A stretch of DNA of 37,353 nucleotides from a virus. The DNA is taken from IMG/VR virus record IMGVR_UViG_3300044838_000012, positions 1 through 37,353 of that record. The stretch is one strand, 5' to 3'. The notes beneath the pieces were generated by a model. The model was given only the letters and a program-made list of their open reading frames with translations, was not told where the DNA came from and ran no database searches. Both the position numbers and the translations under genes were made by a program. Shown here one piece after another: positions 23,188 through 30,094 of the stretch; within the stretch, counting starts at the first letter, position 1; every line of letters begins with the position of its first letter.

Positions 23188-24662
23188 CACCAGATCAGCA
23201 TCTCGCCCGCCGGCTCCTCAGCAATCCGCCGCGCAACCCACCACGCCGCCCGCGCCGCCAAAGCCGCCGACACATCATCATCCGACAACTCCACCAACCG
23301 AGGCATCCCCTGCCCATCCACCTTCGCCGTCAACCTCGCCACCTGGCCGCCAAGCCACTCGTCATGGTCATGCGCAAGCTCCTGATCCGCGATCGCCTTG
23401 AACAACGCGGCAGTCGACTCCACATCAGTCGCCCGATCCGCCGGCCACGCCACCACTGGCAACCCGAGCTCCTCCAGGCCGCGCAACAACGCCAGCCGGA
23501 TATGCGGCTGATGCACCAACTCCACCAGCCTCCACTGCTCCGCCGCGCGCAGCACAGCAGCCTCGAGCTCGCCGTCCGACGGCTTCTCGGCCTGCCAACC
23601 GAAGAACACCTCGCCCGCGAGCGTGCAACCCACAAGTGCCGCCTGGCGCCGGTACGACCCCCACAAGCACAACACCACCTCCGCCCCATCAGCAGGCGCC
23701 GCCGCGAACGGGCACGCATCCCACGCACCGAACGGCAACCACGGCCCCGAACCCGCCACCGGCTGGCCTAAATGCCAGGCCCGGAACAGATGCTCCGACA
23801 TGATCCCCATTTTCAACGGCAACGAGTCCGCTGACAAGAACCCCGCCTCAATCGCCGGATTCGCCTTCGCCCACTGCGCCGGATCATTGACCGCACAGCC
23901 ATCCTCGGCCGCGTACTCGATGAACGACGCACCCAGCGGCAACTCGTCCTCACGCGACATCCGCCGGATCTCCTCGAGCATGTTCTCGTGGGCCGACGTC
24001 CCTGGCGTTCCGAACCCCACCACATGCTGATCCGGCCGCTTCCCGATCCTCGCCAGCATGGTTGAAACGAGTTCCGCCGGCACATCACCGACCTCGTCGA
24101 CCAACGTCAACGACCCGTTCAGCCCCTGCACCGCCGACAGCTTCGCCGGATGCGGCCTCATCGTCGACCCCGTCGGCCGATACTCCAACACCGAATCGCG
24201 CGCGTAGAACGCGAACAACTCGTGTAACTGCGGCGAACACTCCACCATCCGCGTCGCGATCGTCACCAGCCGCTCCGCCTGCTCCTCCTTCGTCGCCAAC
24301 ACATCCACCTCGACGTAGTCCGCGCCGCTACACATCGTCGCCAACCCCAGAGCCGCCATGAACGTCGTCTTGCCGTTACCGGCCGGGATAGAGATGAACG
24401 TCGCGATCGACTCACAGATCGTCTTCAACTGGGCACGCTGAAACGGCGGGACGCGCATCAGCTCGCCGGCACCCTGGCCGACCGGCAGCGTTAGCACCGA
24501 CTCCATCCAGCGCACCAAGCGTCTCCACTCCTCGCCGCTCGTCCAGCCGTGCCAGCGCGGCATCTCCAGCAACCTGAGCGGCGGCTTGACGCCAGCCTTC
24601 TGAAGGACGCCATGCGCTGGCCGAGCAGGGTGCTTCACGGATCCCACCGCACCCTTCTCCAT
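23187..24662 (-). CDS. terL: Terminase large subunit
   Basis: A 491-residue protein; ATG 24662 overlaps a micro-ORF stop as TGATG (a GTG one codon upstream is also possible). ATPase domain: SIPAGNGKTTF Walker A around residues 92-101, LTLVDEVGDV Walker B around 186-195, and VGFGTPGTS coupling motif. It drives DNA packaging at the portal. The nuclease half is degenerate: where related enzymes have FDGS and a later DP, this one reads LWGSYRR and VHQPH, so two expected acidic residues are missing; DDDVSAA remains near the end. An HNH gene lies directly upstream. No small subunit is recognised. Confidence 0.88.
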   Translation of the reverse strand: MEKGAVGSVKHPARPAHGVLQKAGVKPPLRLLEMPRWHGWTSGEEWRRLVRWMESVLTLPVGQGAGELMRVPPFQRAQLKTICESIATFISIPAGNGKTTFMAALGLATMCSGADYVEVDVLATKEEQAERLVTIATRMVECSPQLHELFAFYARDSVLEYRPTGSTMRPHPAKLSAVQGLNGSLTLVDEVGDVPAELVSTMLARIGKRPDQHVVGFGTPGTSAHENMLEEIRRMSREDELPLGASFIEYAAEDGCAVNDPAQWAKANPAIEAGFLSADSLPLKMGIMSEHLFRAWHLGQPVAGSGPWLPFGAWDACPFAAAPADGAEVVLCLWGSYRRQAALVGCTLAGEVFFGWQAEKPSDGELEAAVLRAAEQWRLVELVHQPHIRLALLRGLEELGLPVVAWPADRATDVESTAALFKAIADQELAHDHDEWLGGQVARLTAKVDGQGMPRLVELSDDDVSAALAARAAWWVARRIAEEPAGEMLIW

Positions 24663-24694
24663 CACAGCAGATCCTCATAGAACAGACGCCTCAC
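24662..24694 (-). CDS. Possible 10-residue coupling micro-ORF before terminase
   Basis: GTG at 24694 overlaps the HNH stop and the frame reads MRRLFYEDLL, ending as TGATG over the terminase start. The same codons would instead be the C-terminus of the HNH protein if the ribosome slipped -1 on the G6 run at 24705-24710. Confidence 0.35.
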   Translation of the reverse strand: MRRLFYEDLL

Positions 24695-25026
24695 GGCCGG
24701 ATCGCCCCCCAAACCGCCGCCCTACGACTTGGACTTGAACTTCCCAGTGCGGGTAGTTGTTGCCTCCGTAGACTAAAAACGTTGTCTGGAAAGGCACCAA
24801 CAGGGCGGTCGGCTTTGCTGGTGTTGCAGTGTCGGCAGGCTGCGACGAGGTTGGACGGGTCGTAGGGCCGCCCGCCTTGGCTGAGCGGGGTGACGTGGTC
24901 GACGGTTGTGGCCCGGGTTGTGCAGCCGGGGAGCTCGAGTCGACAGCGGTAGCCATCGCGTTGAAGGACGGCCTTGCGGGTTCGTTTCCAGAGGCTGGTC
25001 TGGTAGATGCGGGGCGGTCGACGCAT
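24691..25026 (-). CDS. HNH endonuclease next to terminase
   Basis: A 111-residue protein from ATG 25026 (MRRPPRIYQTSLWKRTRKA). HNH core: RCRLELPGC, TTVDHVTPLSQGG, DPSNLVAACRHCNTSK. HNH proteins encoded beside the terminase take part in DNA cutting during packaging in HK97-like phages. Here the terminase nuclease looks degenerate, which makes the HNH partner more important. A start at 25074 is less likely. A G6 run at 24705-24710 near the end would give a longer C-terminus after a -1 slip. Confidence 0.85.
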   Translation of the reverse strand: MRRPPRIYQTSLWKRTRKAVLQRDGYRCRLELPGCTTRATTVDHVTPLSQGGRPYDPSNLVAACRHCNTSKADRPVGAFPDNVFSLRRQQLPALGSSSPSRRAAVWGAIRP

Positions 25027-25036
25027 AGCGGTCAGC

Positions 25037-25132
25037 TTAGGCTTCCCTGTTCGCGATCGGTGCTCTTGCTGCATTCGCCGCAGAGATCATCGCTTCCTTC
25101 CGTGACGTGGTAGTAGCGGCAGACTCGCTCAC
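25037..25132 (-). CDS. Very small ORF (31 residues), low confidence
   Basis: GTG at 25132 overlaps the stop of the gene upstream (GTGA). It reads VSESAATTTSRKEAM and shares the SAAT-type start of several other small genes here. In another frame the same DNA, ending at 25032, reads CRYYHVTEGSDDLCGECSKS, a zinc-ribbon-like stretch without a start codon. One of the two is probably coding; which one is unclear. Confidence 0.3.
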   Translation of the reverse strand: MSESAATTTSRKEAMISAANAARAPIANREA

Positions 25133-25353
25133 GCTTCCTCGATTCCGGCAGGCGGCGCGTTGCACGCAGCCTCAAGCGCGGCGAAGTAGTCCGTGGCGTG
25201 GTCGACGCTGACACGGCCGTGCCACTGATCGTCGTCAAGGTACGCCCACTGCTTGCAGCCGGGACACTCGAACAACCAACGATCGAGAAACTCGACGCTT
25301 GGGCCTCCGACCTTCCGAAAGCGCCCAAGCGGTGTTTCGACTATGCGAGACAT
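25129..25353 (-). CDS. Small hypothetical protein with CxxC pair
   Basis: A 74-residue protein: MSRIVETPLGRFRKVGGPSV, then WLFECPGCKQWAYLDDDQWH with a CPGC pair at residues 30-33, and VSVDHATDYFAALEAACN. It may bind zinc or a nucleic acid, but only one Cys pair is present. The upstream extension in the same frame is a shadow. No named family. Confidence 0.6.
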   Translation of the reverse strand: MSRIVETPLGRFRKVGGPSVEFLDRWLFECPGCKQWAYLDDDQWHGRVSVDHATDYFAALEAACNAPPAGIEEA

Positions 25354-25369
25354 CAAAGCGGCAGTGCGC

Positions 25370-25717
25370 TCAGAACGCACGGCGCACCTTCCAAACCAAG
25401 CGACGCCACGGATAGACGCTCTGGCGCCGCAAGAGCCACAACGCGAACCTGACTCGCAGGGGCGGCTTGTCGGGGCTCGGTTTCCGCTCGAAGCCCTCGT
25501 AGAAGCCGCGCTCCGCGTGGAGCATCTTCTCGGCTGCGAGCACGAGCCTGTACGCCTCGTCGAACCCGCATTGCCGCCAGACCTCCAGAAGCGCACGGAG
25601 TTGATCGAGGTTCGTCTCGTGGCGGTTCTTCACCGCGGACTCCCGATCTCGGTCAGGCGGTCGATGATCCGAATACCGAGCTCGGCGGCGCTGCTCCTCG
25701 GCGACGATGATCTTCAT
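25370..25717 (-). CDS. Hypothetical basic helical protein
   Basis: A 115-residue protein; ATG 25717 overlaps the stop of the preceding ORF by ATGA. A GTG at 25633 would give an 87-residue form that covers the more credible part (LDQLRALLEVWRQCGFDEAY, LVLAAEKMLHAERGFYEGFE). The C-terminus is strongly basic and Trp-rich (RFALWLLRRQSVYPWRRLVW). No family recognised. Confidence 0.5.
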   Translation of the reverse strand: MKIIVAEEQRRRARYSDHRPPDRDRESAVKNRHETNLDQLRALLEVWRQCGFDEAYRLVLAAEKMLHAERGFYEGFERKPSPDKPPLRVRFALWLLRRQSVYPWRRLVWKVRRAF

Positions 25718-25905
25718 GCGTGCCCCGCTTTCGTGTCCCAGTTTTCGCTTTTAAGGGGTTGGGTCAGACATGCTTGCCTGTCCTTGTCCCCTATATATAG
25801 GTGGGACAAGCAGGCAAGGCAGTCCGAGCGTGTCTGTGGGACAGGGTGCTTGTCCCGATATTGCACGTTGTCCGTGGTTGTCCGGGACAAGGTTGGGATG
25901 GTCAT
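25714..25905 (-). CDS. Doubtful 63-residue ORF over a repeat-rich region
   Basis: ATG 25905 overlaps the methyltransferase stop by ATGA and the stop overlaps the next start, which supports translation. However the sequence (TDNVQYRDKHPVPQTRSDC and later LYIGDKDRQACLTQPLK) has no domain pattern and lies over a cluster of inverted TTGTCC repeats with lower GC. It may be a non-coding control region that happens to be open. Confidence 0.3.
   Translation of the reverse strand: MTIPTLSRTTTDNVQYRDKHPVPQTRSDCLACLSHLYIGDKDRQACLTQPLKSENWDTKAGHA
25778..25890. promoter_or_regulatory. Cluster of TTGTCC/GGACAA inverted repeats (operator or origin candidate)
   Basis: Six copies of TTGTCC lie within 107 bases: plus strand at 25784, 25850, 25868 and 25878, and as GGACAA at 25804 and 25885. 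Two pairs form palindromes: TTGTCCGGGACAA (25878-25890) and a wider one around the AT-rich core CTATATATAG (25791-25800). A third, GGGACA and TGTCCC, spans 25838-25856. It sits between the replication-type genes and the packaging genes. It may be an operator, an iteron-type origin or a promoter control site. Confidence 0.55.
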
Positions 25906-27449
25906 GCGAGGAGGCTCTGTTGTTGCAGTCTGCGTGCCGCAAGCTGCGCGTATTCGGGGTTGAGTTCAATGCCGATTGAACGGCGGCCTAGGCGTCGGGC
26001 GACGAGGGCCGTGGTGCCGCTGCCCATGAACGGGTCGAGAACGACACCGTTCTGCGGGCAGCCTGCTTTGAGGATTCGTTCGACGAGCGCTTCGGGCCAG
26101 GTGGCGAAGTGGGCTTCGGGGTAGCCTTGGGTCGGGATCGTCCAGACCGAGCGCGGGTTCTTCCTGCCATCGATCTGCACGTTCGGAACTTCGCGCTCCC
26201 CCTTAACATCCGTCCGTCCATCCCGCGCGTCAGCGCCACGCTTCCGTCCGAAAGCGTCAATCGCTCGAATTTGCGCCTTCGTCTTCGGCTGCATCCACCC
26301 AGATGCCGTCTCCGTCCCCTCGTACTTCGGCACCGTCTGGTCACCCCAGCGCGCCCACTCCGCCGGTTCGGCGATCGCCTCTGTGTCGAAGTGGTAGCGC
26401 GCTGACTTGGAGAGCAGGAAGACGTACGAGTGGGCGGTCGTGCAACGGTCCGTCGCCGACTCGGGCATCGCGTTCGGCTTTCCCCATACGATGCACTGCC
26501 GCAGATAGAACCCCGGCTCCCACATCGATTCTGGGTCCTTGCCGTCCAGATCAACCGCCGCACCAGCGTGGAGCGCCTTGATCGCCTCCTGATGGTCCGC
26601 CGCCGCGTCTCCTGATCGTGGGCACGCAAGTGCGACTCTCGCCTGCTGCTGCTTTGCCACAAGGTGGGGATAGAGCTCGCGGAGTAGATCGCGCGCCTGA
26701 TCGCCCGTCACCTGCCACTGGTACAGCGTCTGCTTGCGCTGTTGCTTCCCTGTCCCTGCCTCGTGAGCGCTAATTGAACCGAGTCCGTAGATCGACTTGC
26801 ATTTCTCGACGATCGCGCGACTTGTGTTCGAGACGCCGACCATTGCGCCGTAGGTGTCAGTTCTGCGCTCGTAGTTCACGGTCGTGCCGTCGCGCCGAGT
26901 GAACTTCGACCCTGTGGGTCTTCCTGCCTTGCGACGGTGGATGTGGATACACCCTTCGGCATCCACCATCGCGGCGAGCCACACGCGATCAATTTCCTTC
27001 TTGATGCGGCCGATGTACCAAGGACCGCGTAGCGCCTTCGCGAGCAGCCACGGTGTTCCAATGAGGTCCTTCGGCTTACAGCCGTCAACTAGCCGAGACC
27101 GCCCCTCAATAGCGGCGCGGGCTCTGCCGATCTGGCGGGAGGCCATCTGCCCTGTTTCGCCCTGCGGGCCGTTACGCGACCCGACATAGGAGTCACCGCA
27201 CTCGATCCAGAGCGTCCCCGCTGGCTTCAGCAGCCGCCGCACCTCACGGAACACGCCGACAAGCTCGGCGCACCAATCCTCCGGCGACGCCTCCAACCCA
27301 ATCTGACCCTCCACGCCGTAATCGCGTAGCCCGTAGAACGGCGGCGACGTCGCGCAGCAGTCCACCGACTCGTCCGGCAGCTCGGCCAGCACGTCACGCA
27401 CGTCGCCCACGTAGAGCTGGAAGTCGACGTCATCAACAAACGGTTCCAT
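25902..27449 (-). CDS. DNA N4/N6 methyltransferase with internal LAGLIDADG domain
   Basis: A 515-residue protein. Methyltransferase parts: CCATSPPFYGLRDYG (TSPPF motif at 34-38) at the N-terminus, and VVLDPFMGSGTTALVARRLG (AdoMet motif at 472-480) at the end. Between residues about 143 and 312 is an inserted domain: DRVWLAAMVDAEGCIHIHRR, VGVSNTSRAIVEKCKSIYG, LLRELYPHLVAKQQQARVAL, a LAGLIDADG endonuclease pattern. There are no intein end motifs, so it is likely a built-in domain. ATG 27449 overlaps the helicase stop as TGATG. It may both methylate DNA and help recognise target sites. Confidence 0.85.
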   Translation of the reverse strand: MEPFVDDVDFQLYVGDVRDVLAELPDESVDCCATSPPFYGLRDYGVEGQIGLEASPEDWCAELVGVFREVRRLLKPAGTLWIECGDSYVGSRNGPQGETGQMASRQIGRARAAIEGRSRLVDGCKPKDLIGTPWLLAKALRGPWYIGRIKKEIDRVWLAAMVDAEGCIHIHRRKAGRPTGSKFTRRDGTTVNYERRTDTYGAMVGVSNTSRAIVEKCKSIYGLGSISAHEAGTGKQQRKQTLYQWQVTGDQARDLLRELYPHLVAKQQQARVALACPRSGDAAADHQEAIKALHAGAAVDLDGKDPESMWEPGFYLRQCIVWGKPNAMPESATDRCTTAHSYVFLLSKSARYHFDTEAIAEPAEWARWGDQTVPKYEGTETASGWMQPKTKAQIRAIDAFGRKRGADARDGRTDVKGEREVPNVQIDGRKNPRSVWTIPTQGYPEAHFATWPEALVERILKAGCPQNGVVLDPFMGSGTTALVARRLGRRSIGIELNPEYAQLAARRLQQQSLLA

Positions 27450-28684
27450 CAGAACGGAAGGCTCTCAGCCTCGGGCGGCACCGTCTCGGTCTCCACCCAC
27501 TCCTTCAGCCCCCACAGCACCGCGTTCGATTTCGCGCCCAGCGCCTTCGCTTGCACGCCGGTTAGCGACACGAACATGTGCGGCGCCCCTTCCAACGCCT
27601 TCTTGACGTCGACGCGGCGCCGCTCGAGATCCTTGGCGAGCTCGGTGCCGGTCTGCCAGCCTTGTCCCTTGCGGCCACGCTTGTTCGCCCGGTTTGTGGC
27701 GAGGTGCTCGTACAGGTCGGGTTCGAGGATGGTGGCGTCTCCTTCTTCTGCGAGCGCGACGAAGCTCATGGTGTTCCAGACGCGGCCCAGCACGATCGGG
27801 TTGGGGCGGCGTTTCCGCGCCCAGCGCAACTTCGGGTAGGCGAGGCGGGCCTGATCGTCGGAGTGCGTAGCGGTGAGGGTGAGCAGCGTGTCGAGGTGGC
27901 CGCCCCAGGCGCCCGAGATGCGGGCAAGCTCGTCTTCGGTGCGGTCGATCCGTTCCCGGAAGTGATGGAGGAAGAAGAAGGCTCGGTTGGTGCCGAGGCC
28001 GAGCGGTCTGAGGCAGGCGACGAAGTCTCGCGTGTCGGAGGGGGACCCAACGCCGGCGGGGCCGAGGCTCGAGAGCGGGTCGCCGATCACGAGGTCGACC
28101 TGGTGCTGGTCGAGTTCGGTGGCGGCGCGTCGGCTGGCGTCTCTGTCGGCGAAGCTGAACGATCCCCAGAGCCAGGTCTGGATGTGGAGGCTGCCACCGA
28201 GGTCCCGGATGTCATGGGGGAAGGCGGTGAGTTTGTCTTGGAGCTTGACCCTGAACATCTCCTGCGGGCCTTCGTTTTCTATCAGGGCGACGTTGAGAGG
28301 CCGGGGGACGTGCCAGGGCGTGGGTCCTTGGTCGTTTTCGATCGGTGGGTAGGGGAGTCCGGCTGCGAGGTGGCAGGCGAGGTCGAGGATCCAGGTGGTT
28401 TTGCCTGCGCCTGGTCTGCCTGCGAGTAGTGAGAGTCCTCCTGCGGCGAGGATCGCGGCATCGTCGTTGCCCCAGAGTGGTGTGGGCGGGTCGGTCTTCT
28501 GGTTGACGAAGTCGTAGGCGTCGAGGAAGACGGGGCCGTCGTCGATGCTGCCGTTGGTTGTGGCGAGTTCGCTGTCGACCTCGGCGTCGATCAGGGATTG
28601 GTAGGCGAGGGCGTCGGGGTCGTAGCCGACTGCGGCGAAGGTTTCGGCGAGCTCGGCAGCTGTGACGAGTGGTTCAGTCGTCAA
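27449..28684 (-). CDS. RepA/DnaB-like hexameric ATPase (AAA_25), putative replicative helicase
   Basis: A 411-residue protein from a TTG at 28684 overlapping the stop upstream as TTGA. LLAGRPGAGKTTWILDLACH holds Walker A (89-97); VDLVIGDPLSSLGP holds Walker B (196-204); FFFLHHFRE lies further on. The C-terminal part (GWQTGTELAKDLERRRVDVK) looks like a winged helix. RepA-like ATPases of this class unwind DNA at phage and plasmid origins. It lies immediately downstream of a truncated IS1595-type end, which supplied the bases around its start. Confidence 0.75.
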   Translation of the reverse strand: MTTEPLVTAAELAETFAAVGYDPDALAYQSLIDAEVDSELATTNGSIDDGPVFLDAYDFVNQKTDPPTPLWGNDDAAILAAGGLSLLAGRPGAGKTTWILDLACHLAAGLPYPPIENDQGPTPWHVPRPLNVALIENEGPQEMFRVKLQDKLTAFPHDIRDLGGSLHIQTWLWGSFSFADRDASRRAATELDQHQVDLVIGDPLSSLGPAGVGSPSDTRDFVACLRPLGLGTNRAFFFLHHFRERIDRTEDELARISGAWGGHLDTLLTLTATHSDDQARLAYPKLRWARKRRPNPIVLGRVWNTMSFVALAEEGDATILEPDLYEHLATNRANKRGRKGQGWQTGTELAKDLERRRVDVKKALEGAPHMFVSLTGVQAKALGAKSNAVLWGLKEWVETETVPPEAESLPF

Positions 28685-28983
28685 GGGGTATCCACCTTAG
28701 TTGACCCATTCAGCGAGTCCCCGGCAACGTCATCTGCGGCGTGAGCAGGTTCTTGTAGGGGTGCGGATCGGTGGCGACCGCGCCTTCCATGAGCCGGTAG
28801 AACAGCAGGCCGCGCCTTCTCGTGACCGAGCAGCGCTAGCACGGCCTCGGCCAGCATCCAGTCAGTCGTGTCTCGGTCGATGGTTTCGTAGACGTGCCAC
28901 GCGCAGCGTTCGAGGTCATCCCATGTGCCAGTGATCGCTGCCGGATACGTCCTCGCGGCAGCCGATTCGTCTAGCGATCCCAC
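28681..28983 (-). pseudogene. Small gene truncated by element C
   Basis: GTG 28983 has a strong GGAAGGAGG site. Residues 1-56 are credible: SLDESAAARTYPAAITGTWD, LERCAWHVYETIDRDTTDWM, LAEAVLALLGHEK. The remaining 44 residues are read from the transposon remnant in a foreign frame (ending STKVDTP), so the natural C-terminus has been lost. The new stop overlaps the helicase TTG start and may keep coupling. Confidence 0.7.
28683..28815 (-). mobile_element. Truncated IS1595-type end with 3' stub of a transposase gene (element C)
   Basis: Begins AAGGGGTATCCACCTTAG, one end of the same family, and continues with the last ~33 codons of a transposase related to that of element A (RGLLFYRLMEGAVATDPHPY and onward, stop included). 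It then breaks abruptly into host gene sequence at 28816. The second end and the duplication are missing, so an internal deletion took most of the element. It differs from element A at many positions, so it is an older or separate insertion. Confidence 0.85.
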
Positions 28984-29066
28984 GGGAACGCCGCCTCCTT
29001 CCGATCGGCCTCAGGCGAAGCGACCACGCCTGACCCTTCGCAGCGAGGGCAAGCGGCATCAGACAC
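28971..29066 (-). CDS. Tiny CxxC protein (31 residues)
   Basis: GTG 29066 gives VSDAACPRCEGSGVVASPEA and ends KEAAFPWDR. The CPRCEGSG pattern is that of a zinc knuckle as in DnaJ-type proteins. It overlaps both neighbours and carries, in its last codons, the ribosome binding site of the next gene. Confidence 0.5.
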   Translation of the reverse strand: MSDAACPRCEGSGVVASPEADRKEAAFPWDR

Positions 29067-29283
29067 GGAACAACGCCTCCTGTGCGAGCTTGCCCTGCCA
29101 CCACTCCGGCGCGGCAGCGATCTGCTCCAAGGCCGACCGATAGCGCTTCGCCTCGATAGCGGTCTGCTTGTACGCGCAGGCGTCGTGGTGGTACGGCCAG
29201 CCGCGCCCACAGATGTTGCAGGGTGCCTTCCTGTTCTCGGGCACCTCCCGATCCTGCGCGGCATTGTCCGTGCGCCCGCTCAT
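29059..29283 (-). CDS. Small zinc-binding-type protein
   Basis: A 74-residue protein from ATG 29283 (MSGRTDNAAQDREV). APCNICGRGWPYHHDACAYK provides C-x2-C and H-x4-C ligands for a zinc site; a helix follows (AKRYRSALEQIAAAPEWWQG). The ATG overlaps the stop of the frameshifted upstream gene by ATGA, which shows it is a separate gene although the same frame is open to 29541. Confidence 0.6.
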   Translation of the reverse strand: MSGRTDNAAQDREVPENRKAPCNICGRGWPYHHDACAYKQTAIEAKRYRSALEQIAAAPEWWQGKLAQEALFRV

Positions 29284-29541
29284 TCGACGCCGTCTCTGAC
29301 CCAGTCGGCGATCTGCTCGCTCGTGGGGTTCCATGTGCCAGGTGATCCCGTGAGGGCACGTCATCCCCACGTCGATGTACTCGGTCGGAACCAGCGCCGC
29401 GAGGTGCGAGACGTAATAGTCGGGCACCGGCACGCCTGCATCGGCGCACGCCTTGGCGTACATCTCGTGAAGCACCGCCAGACACTCGTCCGCGCAAAGC
29501 GGCGGCGGAGTTGCGGCAGCTTGATCGTGTGGCTCATCCAA
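29280..29541 (-). CDS. Small hypothetical protein, apparent one-base frame break
   Basis: ATG 29541 gives DECLAVLHEMYAKACADAG, VPDYYVSHLAALVP and GMTCPHGITWHMEP. In the next frame (+1) the sequence goes on TSEQIADWVRDGVE and stops in an ATGA overlap with the next gene. Reading CCC instead of CCCC near 29330 gives HMEPTSEQIADWVRDGVE, an 86-residue protein. So either a natural +1 shift, an indel or a sequence error is present. No family known. Confidence 0.5.
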
Positions 29542-29836
29542 CGCTGTACCTCGTCCCGCAGTTACCCATCCGCCGCAGATGATGGGCAGCCATCCGCTTA
29601 TTCAGCCTGTGCAACGGCACGGCCTCACCACGGCAGAGCGCCACGAAGGCGTCCACATCCACCGCTGCCGCTCCGGCCGCTTTCAGCCTGCGCAGCTCTT
29701 GCTGCTCGCGCACGGTCAGCGGGTAGTGCTGGCGAGTGAAGTACGCCGGAAGCTTCCCCTGCGCCTCGAGCGACTCGCTGCGCGCTCGAGCCTCTCGTTC
29801 TAGGTCGTCGAATAGCTCGTTGATCTGCTGGCCCAT
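29534..29836 (-). CDS. Hypothetical helical protein, 100 residues
   Basis: ATG 29836 has a GAGAGG site. The sequence is helical and charged (INELFDDLEREARARSESLE, VREQQELRRLKAAGAAAVD) with a basic end (RLNKRMAAHHLRRMGN). It follows an 84-base gap, one of the few in this block; that gap has a TTGACG hexamer but no convincing -10. Might be nucleic-acid binding. No family recognised. Confidence 0.6.
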   Translation of the reverse strand: MGQQINELFDDLEREARARSESLEAQGKLPAYFTRQHYPLTVREQQELRRLKAAGAAAVDVDAFVALCRGEAVPLHRLNKRMAAHHLRRMGNCGTRYSVG

Positions 29837-29920
29837 CCGTGCCTCTCGTCAGGGGTGTGTAGCGTGACGTGTGTCGGAGGGTTCGTCAAGGCGGCTCGTC
29901 AGAGCGCTGGGCGTGGCGTC

Positions 29921-30094
29921 TCACTTCTCCTCCTCAGTGATCGACTCGACTGACGCGTGCACCACGAAGTAGCCGTAGTCGGTCAGAGCGCCCTGTACGT
30001 CACGCTTCATCCGTTCGAGCGTCCAGTCTCGGTCTGTCGGGATCTCGATGGTGGCGATGACGAGCAGCCGACGCCGCCGGTACGTCGCGCTCAT
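29921..30094 (-). CDS. Small hypothetical protein, 57 residues
   Basis: ATG 30094 (MSATYRRRRLLVIATIEIP) overlaps the previous stop by ATGA. It alternates beta strands and one amphipathic helix (TLERMKRDVQGALTDYGYFV), like a small ferredoxin-like fold. It ends SITEEEK. The upstream extension to 30160 is a shadow. Confidence 0.6.
   Translation of the reverse strand: MSATYRRRRLLVIATIEIPTDRDWTLERMKRDVQGALTDYGYFVVHASVESITEEEK

Noticed and set aside
25621-25700. Short frame reading ELGIRIIDRLTEIGSPR ahead of the GTG at 25633
   Set aside because: It has no start codon and its N-terminal side is Ser/Arg-rich shadow sequence, so it is not reported as a gene.
26320-27025. Intein in the DNA methyltransferase
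   Set aside because: The LAGLIDADG-type insert lacks the first Cys/Ser and the HN-Cys/Ser/Thr end of inteins, and no block A/B motifs are seen.
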